From the NCBI GenBank assembly GCA_024405895.1, contig JAKSNW010000001.1, positions 80,613 to 144,612 of the forward strand: DNA of 64,000 nt. The letters are read 5' to 3'. The position numbers and the translations under genes were made by a program. Position 1 is the stretch's first letter. Each line of letters opens with the position of its first letter. A model generated the notes under the pieces. The model searched no databases and was not told the DNA's origin. It saw only the letters and a program-made list of their open reading frames with translations. Below are positions 41,162 through 49,838 of this stretch, piece after piece. Origin of the DNA: Paludibacteraceae bacterium (GTDB taxonomy: Bacteria; Bacteroidota; Bacteroidia; Bacteroidales; Paludibacteraceae).

Positions 41162-42984
41162 GTGAGATGGAATTATATGAGCATAATCGAGAAGCATACG
41201 AAAAAGTCATTGAGTCATTCCGCACAAAAGATAAGGTGGCTATAGTTCATGCTACAGGTACAGGAAAGAGCTATGTGATAGCGTCAGTAGCCAACAACTT
41301 CGACAAAGTGCTTGTAATAGCACCGAACAATTTTGTGCTAAATGAAACGAGAAAGGTATGCAAGAATGGTGTTGAGTTTCGCACCTATGCAAGTGTGATG
41401 TACGATGAGACACCGAACCAATATGACCTAATCGTGCTTGACGAGTTCCACAGAGGTGGCGCAGAGAAGTGGGGTGTAGGTGTTCAGCAGTTACTTGACG
41501 CAAACAAGAAAGCAAAGATTCTTGGAACGTCAGCAACGCACATTCGCTACTTGGACAATAACAGGAACATGGCAGATGAGTTGTTTGAGGGCAACATCGT
41601 AAGTTATCTACCACTAAAGGATGCGATGGACAAAGGTATATTGCCAACACCTACTTATGTGGCTTCTTTGTATTCAATGAAAGATGTAGAAAGTGATTAT
41701 AACCAACGCATCAAAGATAGCAGATTGTCACAAGAAAGAAAAGAAGAGTATCTCCGTCAACTGAAAGGCATTGCCGGTTCGTGGGAACAATCTCACGGAG
41801 TACCGCAAATCATTCGTAAGTATTTTGACAAGGAGATGCAGCGTATTATTGTATTCTGTTCAAATGTTAATAAGGCAAAGCAAGTTAGGGAACTTCTCAA
41901 CGGATGGTTTGTAGATGCTGGATATAGAAAGATTCGTTTCTATAATATAGACTACCAAGAGAAGAGGTTGGAGAAAGAGATGGCAGATTTTCAAGAGCCA
42001 GTATCTGATGGCGAGTTGAAGGTGGCTATCTCTGTGAATATGCTAAATGAGGGTGTTCACATCCCAAGAGTAGATGGTGTTATTATGCTCCGCTCAACTA
42101 TCAGCCGTATCATCATTGAGCAGCAGATTGGCAGATGTCTTACGGCAGATAACAAGCATCGCACTCCAGTAGTACTTGACCTTGTGAACAACATGGACTT
42201 GATTTCATACGATGCACCGACATTTACTGATGGTAACAAAGAACAAGAGCATAGCGGTGAATCTGGAAAAGATAGCAACGCTTTCCCATTCTCTGTGATT
42301 GATGAGTGCCGTGATATTCGTGTGTTCTTTGAGCAGATGGATAATGAGACATGCAATCTCCACGTATGGACAGAAGAAGAGTTGCGACAGATAGCACTGA
42401 AATACACCAACAGGAAAGATTTCTATACGCTTGATTCCGCTGCCTATCGTGCTGCATTGCGTAAGGGCATTCTTCAACAAATCATGGAGCATATGCCTTC
42501 GCCAACGAAACGCAGCAAGGAAGAGTGTGCAGAGGTTGCTTTGCTCTACAAGACACGCAAGGAGTTTGAGAAGAACGAGGTCAATGTGGCTGCCTATGCA
42601 AGACGTCATGGTTGGATGGATGAGATATGCGCTCACATGCAGAACGTGAAAGTGAAATGGACGATTAAGAAATGCCAAAAGGTGGCATCTCAATACAATA
42701 CATACATAGAGTTTATCAGAAACGAGCCTAATGCCTATGCGTCTGCAAGGCATAACGGATGGTTGGATAAGATTCAATTCGGAAAGAAGAGGATTGTGTG
42801 GACTAAAGAGATGTGCCAAAAAGAAGCACAGAAATACAAGACAAAAACCGAATTTGACAAAGGTAGTCATAGTGCATGGAGAGCAGCGCAGAGATACGGA
42901 TGGATGGAAGATGTCTGTGCTCACATGCAGAAACCAAAGAAAAATGGATACACAAATAAAGAGATAAAAGATAATGGAAATTAG
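41158..42984 (+). CDS. Superfamily 2 helicase with four C-terminal homing-endonuclease-associated-type repeats
   Basis: 608 residues. Motor motifs: HATGTGKS (31-38, Walker A), VLDEFHRG (DEFH, about 95-98), GTSATHI (motif III) and IIEQQIGRCL (motif VI). After about residue 400 comes a module repeated four times, roughly every 45 residues, of the form W(T)xxxCxxxAxxYxTxxEF...AYxxAxxxGWxDxICxHM. Repeat 3, for example, runs WTIKKCQKVASQYNTYIEF to HNGWLDKI. The pattern matches small DNA-binding repeats fused to phage nucleases. It likely unwinds or remodels DNA at specific sites. Confidence 0.8.
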   Translation: MSEMELYEHNREAYEKVIESFRTKDKVAIVHATGTGKSYVIASVANNFDKVLVIAPNNFVLNETRKVCKNGVEFRTYASVMYDETPNQYDLIVLDEFHRGGAEKWGVGVQQLLDANKKAKILGTSATHIRYLDNNRNMADELFEGNIVSYLPLKDAMDKGILPTPTYVASLYSMKDVESDYNQRIKDSRLSQERKEEYLRQLKGIAGSWEQSHGVPQIIRKYFDKEMQRIIVFCSNVNKAKQVRELLNGWFVDAGYRKIRFYNIDYQEKRLEKEMADFQEPVSDGELKVAISVNMLNEGVHIPRVDGVIMLRSTISRIIIEQQIGRCLTADNKHRTPVVLDLVNNMDLISYDAPTFTDGNKEQEHSGESGKDSNAFPFSVIDECRDIRVFFEQMDNETCNLHVWTEEELRQIALKYTNRKDFYTLDSAAYRAALRKGILQQIMEHMPSPTKRSKEECAEVALLYKTRKEFEKNEVNVAAYARRHGWMDEICAHMQNVKVKWTIKKCQKVASQYNTYIEFIRNEPNAYASARHNGWLDKIQFGKKRIVWTKEMCQKEAQKYKTKTEFDKGSHSAWRAAQRYGWMEDVCAHMQKPKKNGYTNKEIKDNGN

Positions 42985-43396
42985 ATTTAAGAAAACAGAT
43001 GAGAAAGCGGTCACTCCACGGGTTGCCACAAAGGGTTCTGCCGGATATGATTTGACTGCAGTAAGCAAAGCAAAAGATGATAGAGGATATTGGTGCTATG
43101 GAACCGGAATAGCAGCAGAGATTCCAGACGGATATGTAGGACTTGTGTTCCCACGCTCAAGCATCTCTCGATATGGTCTTGAGTTGTCAAACTGTGTAGG
43201 TGTGATAGACTCTGATTATCGTGGCGAGATAACCGCAAAGTTCCGTCCGTCATGGATGGGCGGTCAGGTCTATGATATAGGAGACAGAATCTGCCAGTTG
43301 GTGATTGTGCCAGTCTTGACACCAACCTTTGTAGAGGTTGAAGAGTTGACCGACACAGAACGAGGAACAGGCGGTTACGGAAGCACAGGTAAGTAA
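42974..43396 (+). CDS. dut: dUTP diphosphatase
   Basis: 140 residues with all five trimeric dUTPase motifs: AGYDL, PRSSIS, GVIDSDYRGEI (catalytic Asp), GDRICQLVIVP and RGTGGYGSTG. It hydrolyses dUTP to dUMP, keeping uracil out of phage DNA and supplying dTMP synthesis. Overlaps the helicase gene by 11 bp and closes the early accessory operon. Confidence 0.95.
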   Translation: MEIRFKKTDEKAVTPRVATKGSAGYDLTAVSKAKDDRGYWCYGTGIAAEIPDGYVGLVFPRSSISRYGLELSNCVGVIDSDYRGEITAKFRPSWMGGQVYDIGDRICQLVIVPVLTPTFVEVEELTDTERGTGGYGSTGK

Positions 43397-43416
43397 AAGT
43401 GTCATAAATCTATTAG

Positions 43417-43453
43417 AAGTGCGTGTATATCACGCACTTTTTTTATACCTTTG
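43417..43453 (+). promoter_or_regulatory. Class B module 1: dyad/terminator hairpin plus promoter of the morphogenesis region
   Basis: AAGTGCGTG (43417-43425) and CACGCACTT (43431-43439) are exact complements, followed by a T7 run and then TACCTTTG (43446-43453). The hairpin can end the early transcript while the dyad occupies the -33 position of the next promoter. Confidence 0.65.
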
Positions 43454-43476
43454 CAGCAGAATTAAAAAACAAAGAA

Positions 43477-44880
43477 ATGAGGATAGATGAGATATTCGAT
43501 GGCACAAGGAACGAGGTAGAAATCGTTACCATCTTGAAGTGTGGCAAACATTCTTCAATACCATCTTGGAACAAGTTGAAAAAGGAGTATGACCCAACCT
43601 TGCATAAGGTGAACAACCCAGCAATCCGAAAGAACAAGGTGAAAAACGGAAAAGAGGAAGAGGTAGCAAGAATCTATGTAGGTTTGCAGAAGCTCTCGGT
43701 AAAGCGAATGACAGAATTTGTGTTTGGTGTTCCTGTAAAGAGGGTGTATCATTATGATGAGAGCAATGAGCAAGCAAAGCAAGTTGTGAACGCTATTGAA
43801 CAGATATTCATGCAAAACCATATCAATAGCGAGAACATAAGCAGAAGTAATCAGTATTTCGCATCGTGCGAGTTCTGCACTCAATGGTTTACATCGGATT
43901 CGAAAAACACGCTTTATGGTTTTCCCACATCGAAGAAAATCAGATGCCGAACATTCTCTCCGATGAATGGGTACAACCTATATCCATACTTTGACGATTA
44001 TGGAGATATGCAAGCTATGTCAATAGAGTATAGCGTAGTTGAAAGTGGTAGAACGGAAAGTAAGACTTACTTCGAGACATACACGGCAGACAGGCATATT
44101 GTGTTTGAGATTGGCGGCAAAAATGGATATTCTGTAAAGACTGACGAGGTAAACCCTCTCGGTAAGATTCCGTTTGTTTATGTGTGCAGAGAAATGCCTA
44201 TCTGGGATAAGACAACGAATATCGTTGATGAGATTGAAATGACATTATCAAGGAATAGTGATGTTATTGCTTACAACTCCGCACCGATACTTGCCGTTAC
44301 TGGAACACTAATCGGTAATGAAGAAGAGAAAGGTAAGACTCAAAGAGTTTATCAGTTAGAGAATGGTGGAAGCATTAACTATGTTTCTTGGTCGCAAGCA
44401 ACGGAGAGCATCAAATTTCACATTGATACATTGCAGAGAATGTTTTGGACGCAGTTGCAGTTGCCAGATATTTCGTTGGACAACATCAAGGGTCAGTTGG
44501 TGTCTGGTGAAGCGAGAAAGACCCTCCTTACTGACGCTCACTTAAAGGTTACCGATGAAAGTGGTACTTTGATTGAGGGATTTGAGAGGGAAACAAACAT
44601 TGTTAAAGCATTCTTGAAAGGGTTGATGCCATCTTGGTCAGCTATTATTGAAGGAGTGGTAGTTGAGCATGTTATTACTCCGTTCATCCAGAATGATGAG
44701 AGGGCGGAGATTGATAAATGGATGGCTGCTTGTGGTAGCAAACCGATTGTATCGCAATTGGAAGCTATTAAAAATTGCGGCATTTCAAACAATCCATCTG
44801 AAACGCTTGAGCAGATACAAGCAGAGCAAGCTCAATCAGAGCAAAGCCGATTGAATAATTTATTTGAGGGTGCTATGTAA
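43477..44880 (+). CDS. Phage portal protein (SPP1 gp6-like)
   Basis: 467 residues from MRIDEIFDGTRNEVEIVTILK. GVPVKRVYHYDESN, IRCRTFSPMNGYNLYPYFDDYGDMQAMSIEY, NPLGKIPFVYV and DNIKGQLVSGEARKTLLTDAHLKVTDE match the gp6-like portal core. The acidic Gln-rich C-terminus (LEQIQAEQAQSEQ) is typical. It forms the dodecameric DNA gate of the capsid vertex. A 18-codon upstream extension is rejected because it crosses the promoter. Confidence 0.85.
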   Translation: MRIDEIFDGTRNEVEIVTILKCGKHSSIPSWNKLKKEYDPTLHKVNNPAIRKNKVKNGKEEEVARIYVGLQKLSVKRMTEFVFGVPVKRVYHYDESNEQAKQVVNAIEQIFMQNHINSENISRSNQYFASCEFCTQWFTSDSKNTLYGFPTSKKIRCRTFSPMNGYNLYPYFDDYGDMQAMSIEYSVVESGRTESKTYFETYTADRHIVFEIGGKNGYSVKTDEVNPLGKIPFVYVCREMPIWDKTTNIVDEIEMTLSRNSDVIAYNSAPILAVTGTLIGNEEEKGKTQRVYQLENGGSINYVSWSQATESIKFHIDTLQRMFWTQLQLPDISLDNIKGQLVSGEARKTLLTDAHLKVTDESGTLIEGFERETNIVKAFLKGLMPSWSAIIEGVVVEHVITPFIQNDERAEIDKWMAACGSKPIVSQLEAIKNCGISNNPSETLEQIQAEQAQSEQSRLNNLFEGAM

Positions 44881-44896
44881 AATAATTACTTGATTA

Positions 44897-44943
44897 TTTG
44901 GTGATTCCGAAAATTTTGTGTAATTTTACATCGTAATAAAAAA
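44897..44943 (+). promoter_or_regulatory. Class A phage promoter, copy 6 (divergent -33)
   Basis: TTTGGTGATTCCG, where other copies have TTTGGTCATATCA, then 20 bp after TTTG, TAATTTTACATCG and TAATAAAAAAC. It drives the DUF488-to-terminase operon. Confidence 0.7.
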
Positions 44944-44981
44944 CCTAAAAGGCACACGAAAGTGTGTGAGTATCACTCATT

Positions 44982-45401
44982 ATGAAAATTTACACAAGTT
45001 ATTTTTCGCGTATCGCACAAGTAAGAAAGGCTGGAGTGCTTCCTGTGAGCATTGCCTTATGGTCACCAAGATGGTACGATGGAGACCGATTTCTTGAGTT
45101 AGCTCCTCTTCGTTATATGTTGAAAGAAGACCTAACGAATGAAGAGTACACAAGGCATTATCATGCAAAGGTGTTATCAAAATTTGATGCTAATGGATTG
45201 CGTGATATTCTTGCAAGAAGATTCAACGGCAGAGATATAGCGTTGATGTGCTATGAGAAGCCTAATGATTTCTGTCATCGTCATTTGGTAAGGGAATGGT
45301 TAAACAAAAACGGAGTCGAATGCGCAGAGTTTGGAGAGCCAAACGAAAACGCAGAAGAGAAGAAACCGGAACCAATACAACAAACATTGTTTGATATATA
45401 G
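44982..45401 (+). CDS. DUF488 family protein
   Basis: 139 residues. IYTSYFSRIAQVRKAGVLPVSIALWSPRW at the N-terminus and the signature IALMCYEKPNDFCHRHLVREWL define DUF488. The family has a conserved Cys and His pair of unknown chemistry and often sits near nucleic-acid-modification genes. First gene of the cargo operon. Confidence 0.8.
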   Translation: MKIYTSYFSRIAQVRKAGVLPVSIALWSPRWYDGDRFLELAPLRYMLKEDLTNEEYTRHYHAKVLSKFDANGLRDILARRFNGRDIALMCYEKPNDFCHRHLVREWLNKNGVECAEFGEPNENAEEKKPEPIQQTLFDI

Positions 45402-45410
45402 TTATAATTT

Positions 45411-45482
45411 GCGTCAATAGCACAATGAATAGTGCGCTTCACATCCTGTGAAGAGGTGTAGGTTTGAGTCCTACTTGGCGCT
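45411..45482 (+). tRNA. tRNA-like gene, reads as tRNA-Gly(TCC) with an abnormal anticodon loop
   Basis: Acceptor GCGTCAA pairs with TTGGCGC, D-stem GCAC with GTGC, anticodon stem CTTCA with TGAAG, and T-stem GTAGG with CCTAC around TTTGAGT. The discriminator is T, as in tRNA-Gly. The anticodon loop is CATCCTG, so position 33 is A, not the universal U. The two extra bases on each side can pair and shrink the loop to TCC. No CCA is encoded. It lies 9 bp after DUF488 and 11 bp before the amidoligase gene. Confidence 0.65.
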
Positions 45483-45493
45483 CATTTTTTTGT

Positions 45494-47512
45494 ATGGAGT
45501 TACGCATAACAGAACGCACGTTTGGCTTGGAAATGGAGTATGCAGATATGGTTAAGTCTGTGGTATATATGCCAAGTGGTTGGACGTGGGATGAAGAAGA
45601 AGTAATCACGAATACCGATGGAACAAGAGGAACATTTCGTGGAAGTATAGGTGGAGAGATAAATACTGCGCCTATGCGTCTGTGTCAATCTGATAGAGCA
45701 ACACTGAAGAGTGTTGTGGAGAGCATAAACAAGAGTAACGCAAAGGTATCGAGGGATAACGGAATAGATGTTCATATCTATGTGGGCGACCTTGAATGTG
45801 AGGAGTTGAAGCGTATATTCCTATTGAGCTATTGGGCGACTCCAGTACTCCGAAAGATGTGTAAGCAAGCCGTGTATGCAGACGACCAAAGGTATTATCC
45901 AGCACCAGACCTTGCTCACTATATAGCGCTATGTAAGGCGAGGAATTTTGAGGGTTTACGGAATGTGTTTGAGGATAACTCAAAGAAGGGTTATGCAAGA
46001 TATTTTGTAAACATAGCGTCTTATTTCGTCCGTGGCACTGTAGAGTTTCGCTGTTTCAATGCGACTAAAGATTGGGAAGAACTGCAGACGTGTATTTTGT
46101 TTGCATATCGTTTCGTAGACTATGCTTTGACACACACGGAAGATGACTTTAAGAAACTGCAAACAGTAGAACAATTCTGCAAAGAGGTAAAGGTAAAAGA
46201 CAACTTGCCGAACATAGAGAGCGCACCGATTTACTTTTCTTCGGTAGCGAGTCTTAATAGTGGTCACACCATGCACAAGGCTGTTTCGTTGAATAGTCAG
46301 TTAGTGCGAACATTATGTGATAACACAAGTGGTATTATATCTTGTGTGAACCCTCAAGTATTCTCTTTGGAGTCAAGATTGTCGAATATCAAAGAGAAAG
46401 TTAGAATCTATAATAACGATGAGTTCAACCATGTAATTTATCGTTTGGCAAAAGGTGACCTCACATTGAGTTTAACTGGTGAAGCGGAGCATCTCTCACC
46501 ATTCATCAGTGATGACCCTGTAGACCAGATAGCCGTTGTTCTTGTGTTGGTTAGAATAGCGAAATTCTTCCAAGATGGCGAGTATTATCGTAATGAACTT
46601 GAGTCTATCTTGAGTGGTCTCGAAACAAGCATAGAAAGTGCGAGAAATGCAGCGAAGAATCTGATAGCAACTCTTGAAAAGGCAGATTATCGTCTTGGAA
46701 CGCTTAATGACGCTATTGCTGATGGTGGAGATATATTCTTCAATTTTGAAGACTATAGCAAGGCAAGAAGTGCAGTTTCCGTATTGAAGAAGTACACAGA
46801 CTATGTTTGTGGCTTTGATGTCAAGAGGACTCAATACTACCATGTAGAAAAGAATCTCCCAGAGGGGACACGAATTATCTTTGCGAGTGAGTTTGAGTAT
46901 CACGAATTACCACGTTTGGCAAAGATAGGAAAGACAACGTTGTATTGTACTGACGATACAAAAGGTAAGGTTGTATTGAAAACAAAGGAGTGTGAGTCTG
47001 TGGAGTTCCAGTTGCCACCTAATGACCTTGTGATTGAAGATTCAAGCAAGTTGAAGATAGTGAAGATAACATCATCGCAGTCTTTGTATTTGCAGCGTAT
47101 ATTTATCAAAAAGGTTGATAAGGTAACCGCTCCACGCTATCCTTACATCGTGATGTATGGAGATTACTTGCTTGGCGGTTTTGGTTTTGAGTACCCAAAG
47201 AATGAGGAATATGATATGTGGTTGTTGAGTGACTATTGCACTAACAACGCTATCCCAAGATTGGCGAAGTTGATTCTTTTGTGTATCTTGAGTAATCCTA
47301 TAAAGAGGGCATTGTCACGAAAGGTAATGCGTAATGTAGAATCATGCTACACAAAGGTGTATACGCACAATCCTGTATCGATGAAGTATCGTGGTATATT
47401 CAAGAAAGTAAGTCAAGAGCCAAGCCATTTGGTGTATGACGCTATCTTAGGAAGTAGTGGTAATATGGAAGATGTAATAAAAAAATACAAAGAAATAAGA
47501 GACAGGAAATGA
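45494..47512 (+). CDS. Putative amidoligase (glutamine-synthetase-like fold)
   Basis: 672 residues. TERTFGLEMEYAD at the N-terminus (Glu pair for metal/ATP), then SIGGEINTAPMRL and DNGIDVHIYVGDLECEELKRI match the amidoligase enzyme family (PF12224). That family is predicted to join a carboxylate to an amine with ATP. The N-terminal 260 residues are the family domain. The remaining 400 are helical and then strand-rich and not recognised. Predicted products of related systems are modified peptides or metabolites. It overlaps the ParB-like gene by ATGA. Confidence 0.75.
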   Translation: MELRITERTFGLEMEYADMVKSVVYMPSGWTWDEEEVITNTDGTRGTFRGSIGGEINTAPMRLCQSDRATLKSVVESINKSNAKVSRDNGIDVHIYVGDLECEELKRIFLLSYWATPVLRKMCKQAVYADDQRYYPAPDLAHYIALCKARNFEGLRNVFEDNSKKGYARYFVNIASYFVRGTVEFRCFNATKDWEELQTCILFAYRFVDYALTHTEDDFKKLQTVEQFCKEVKVKDNLPNIESAPIYFSSVASLNSGHTMHKAVSLNSQLVRTLCDNTSGIISCVNPQVFSLESRLSNIKEKVRIYNNDEFNHVIYRLAKGDLTLSLTGEAEHLSPFISDDPVDQIAVVLVLVRIAKFFQDGEYYRNELESILSGLETSIESARNAAKNLIATLEKADYRLGTLNDAIADGGDIFFNFEDYSKARSAVSVLKKYTDYVCGFDVKRTQYYHVEKNLPEGTRIIFASEFEYHELPRLAKIGKTTLYCTDDTKGKVVLKTKECESVEFQLPPNDLVIEDSSKLKIVKITSSQSLYLQRIFIKKVDKVTAPRYPYIVMYGDYLLGGFGFEYPKNEEYDMWLLSDYCTNNAIPRLAKLILLCILSNPIKRALSRKVMRNVESCYTKVYTHNPVSMKYRGIFKKVSQEPSHLVYDAILGSSGNMEDVIKKYKEIRDRK

Positions 47513-48216
47513 GCAAGTGGAAGCAAACAATGGTAGAGATTACTCTACTGGAAGAAGCGGAGATGAACGCAAACGAAATGTCAAGTGAAGCGTTTGCTCG
47601 TTTGAAAGAGAACATCCGCATTAGTGGTGGCTTGAGTAGCAGCATTGCTTGTTATAGAAAGGCAGACACTGGTAGGTTCGTAATCATTAGTGGACACCAT
47701 CGTTATCGTGCGTGTGTGCAACTTCGGTATAAGGAAGTACCAGTTATCTATGCAGAAGAGTCTGACTTGACGAAAGACGAGATTATTGCGTTGCAGTTGA
47801 GTCACAATTCGCTGCATGGCGAGGATAACAAAGGCATCTTGAAGCGCTTGTTCAGCGAGATAGAGGGTGTTCAATTCAAGGAAATGAGCTACATTGACCT
47901 AACGGAGATACAGCCGATGTCACTTGAGGGCGCAAGCGTGTCTATTGAAAAGGAACAATACTCCGTGAGTCTTGTGTTGTACAGAAACGCTCTGGATAAC
48001 CTTGAGAGTCTTATCGGCGCTATCAACGAAGAGAGCAACCGTAACGACATAGTATTGTTGGCAGATGGTAGCGAGAATGAAGATGAGTTTCTTGCCCTAA
48101 CAACCGCCATCCGCAAGGTGTATGATATTAAGAGTCCGAGCATTCAATTCTCCAAGATTCTTGAATTAGCGAAGAGACAGTTAGAAATAGATGCCGCAGC
48201 AAATGGAAAAGATTAG
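47509..48216 (+). CDS. ParB/Srx-fold protein
   Basis: 235 residues. SGHHRYRACVQL (61-72), with EVPVIYAEESDLTKDEIIALQLSHNSLHGED after it, is the ParB/sulfiredoxin-like N-terminal domain. There is no ParB HTH of the partition type. The fold hosts CTPases, nucleases, sulfiredoxins and free-serine kinases (SbnI/SerK). The context with an amidoligase and a dehydrogenase leaves an amino-acid or nucleotide kinase possible. Confidence 0.8.
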   Translation: MSKWKQTMVEITLLEEAEMNANEMSSEAFARLKENIRISGGLSSSIACYRKADTGRFVIISGHHRYRACVQLRYKEVPVIYAEESDLTKDEIIALQLSHNSLHGEDNKGILKRLFSEIEGVQFKEMSYIDLTEIQPMSLEGASVSIEKEQYSVSLVLYRNALDNLESLIGAINEESNRNDIVLLADGSENEDEFLALTTAIRKVYDIKSPSIQFSKILELAKRQLEIDAAANGKD

Positions 48217-49456
48217 AATAGGAATACTCGAAGAGTCAAAGGTAAAGACAGACAACCGCGCGCCTATCACTCCAAATGACGTGGCATATCTTTTGTCACG
48301 CTATGGAGAAAGAATAGAGGTTATCTTCCAACCGTCAAAACATCGCTGCTTCTCGGATGAAGAATATATCAATGCTGGAGCAACATCAAGCGAGGACCTA
48401 TCTATGTGCGATATTCTGTTCGGCATTAAAGAGGTTCTACCAAACGAATTGATTAAGGGTCATAGATACTTTTTCTTTGGTCATATTAGAGAGGACAAAC
48501 CCTATGAATATCCCTTGTTGAAAGGATTAGTAGAGAAGAGGTGTACTTTCTATGACTATGAAGCATACAACGGAAATAAACGCTTGTCGGACTTTAGTTA
48601 CTATGCTGGTGCCGTGGGAGCATACAATACCTTGCGCTTATATGGATTAAGAGAGGAAATGTTCTCGTTGCAACCAGCAGAATCGCTCAAGACGTTGGCG
48701 AACATCGTCAAAGAGTTGAACGAGAAGTATGTGTTCTTTAAGTTGAGCGAGAACAACGCTAAAATAGTAGTCACAGGAAATGGAGTAGCAGCTCAAGGCG
48801 CAAAAAGGATACTTGACCTTGTATCTACACAATGTGATAGCGAAGAGTCATTCTTGGAAAGCAAAGTATGCTGCTATTATTTGGCAACAAAGGAAAATCT
48901 TATAGTCAAGAAAAACGGAGAGCCTTTTGATAGAGCAGACTTTGACAGAAACCCAGAAAAGTATATGTCGAGATTCTTGAGGTATTCACGTAATGCGAAT
49001 ATACTCATAGCGTGTCACAACTGGGAAATGGGGCAGCCAGAGCTATTCACGGAGAAGATGGCGAGGGATGAAAAAAGAAAACTCAAATACATCGGTGACA
49101 TAGTTTGCGACATCAACGGAAGCATTTGCACCACTCTTAGGCATTCATCGCATGACAACCCATTCTATGACGTAAGACTGGATGAAGTAAAGCTATATGA
49201 GAGTTTCCCATTCGTGGACAAAAACGCTATCTCTGTGATGGCTGTAGACACACTTCCTAACGCAGTAGCAAGAGAAGCAAGTGAAGCTTTCTCAAGGACA
49301 CTATGCAGCGAGATTATAGAAAACGCTTTCCTTAGTTCAGACTGGAGCAAAATCTATAAGGCTGCACAGGTGATTAACGGAAGAATCTACAAAGAATCTA
49401 CCAAAAAAGATACGATGAAGAATATGTTGAAGATAATGAACGTTCGTGCAATTTGA
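48203..49456 (+). CDS. Saccharopine-dehydrogenase / alanine-dehydrogenase-like NAD(P) enzyme
   Basis: 417 residues from MEKIRIGILEESKVKTDNRAPITPNDVAYLL; an ATG four codons earlier is possible. FSDEEYINAGATSSEDLSMCDILFGIKEVLP, FFFGHIRED, TFYDYEAYNG, FSYYAGAVGAYNTLRLYG and the Rossmann stretch IVVTGNGVAAQGAKRILDL match the AlaDH/PNT superfamily, closest in layout to lysine-forming saccharopine dehydrogenase. A lysine usually found in the FxHxxK segment is not conserved (HIREDK). It would reduce an imine formed between an amino acid and an oxo acid, or the reverse. Unusual cargo for a phage. Confidence 0.75.
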   Translation: MEKIRIGILEESKVKTDNRAPITPNDVAYLLSRYGERIEVIFQPSKHRCFSDEEYINAGATSSEDLSMCDILFGIKEVLPNELIKGHRYFFFGHIREDKPYEYPLLKGLVEKRCTFYDYEAYNGNKRLSDFSYYAGAVGAYNTLRLYGLREEMFSLQPAESLKTLANIVKELNEKYVFFKLSENNAKIVVTGNGVAAQGAKRILDLVSTQCDSEESFLESKVCCYYLATKENLIVKKNGEPFDRADFDRNPEKYMSRFLRYSRNANILIACHNWEMGQPELFTEKMARDEKRKLKYIGDIVCDINGSICTTLRHSSHDNPFYDVRLDEVKLYESFPFVDKNAISVMAVDTLPNAVAREASEAFSRTLCSEIIENAFLSSDWSKIYKAAQVINGRIYKESTKKDTMKNMLKIMNVRAI

Positions 49457-49478
49457 ACAACAAAAAAAAATAATAGCA

Positions 49479-49838
49479 ATGGAAAAGCAAGAGGATAACA
49501 GATACAAATATATAGACTTCAAGAAGATTTGCGAGGTCTATCAAAAGAAATTGTGCAATAAGACATCTACCGCTTTGGCTTTGGGTGTGGGAAGAAACAC
49601 TGTAGAAGCGTGGCGCAAGAAATACCCAGAACTTGATGAAATGATGAATGACGTTGAGGAAAGCCTTATCGACTTCTCGGAAACCAAACTTATGGAGAAG
49701 ATAAATGAGGGTGACCTAACGGCAATCATTTTCCACCTAAAGACAAAAGGAAGAAAGCGTGGTTATGTAGAGCGTGTAGAACAAGAAGTGAGTGTCAATC
49801 CTTTCGAGGAATTGCTGAAAAGCGTAGACAATGATTGA
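49479..49838 (+). CDS. Terminase small subunit-like protein
   Basis: 119 residues. An HTH (TSTALALGVGRNTVEAWRKKYPEL) is followed by SLIDFSETKLMEKINEGDLTAIIFHLKTKGRKRGYVER, the pattern of small terminase proteins of the phBC6A51 type. It recognises the packaging site and recruits the large subunit encoded next, with which it overlaps by 8 bp. Confidence 0.75.
   Translation: MEKQEDNRYKYIDFKKICEVYQKKLCNKTSTALALGVGRNTVEAWRKKYPELDEMMNDVEESLIDFSETKLMEKINEGDLTAIIFHLKTKGRKRGYVERVEQEVSVNPFEELLKSVDND

Noticed and set aside
42205-43068. 287-codon minus-strand frame over the helicase gene
   Set aside because: Antisense to a clear helicase with four repeats and dUTPase; Cys/His/Leu-rich mirror composition.
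47509-48216. Chromosome/plasmid partition ParB
   Set aside because: No ParA neighbour, no partition-type HTH and no parS-like repeats; the metabolic context is different.
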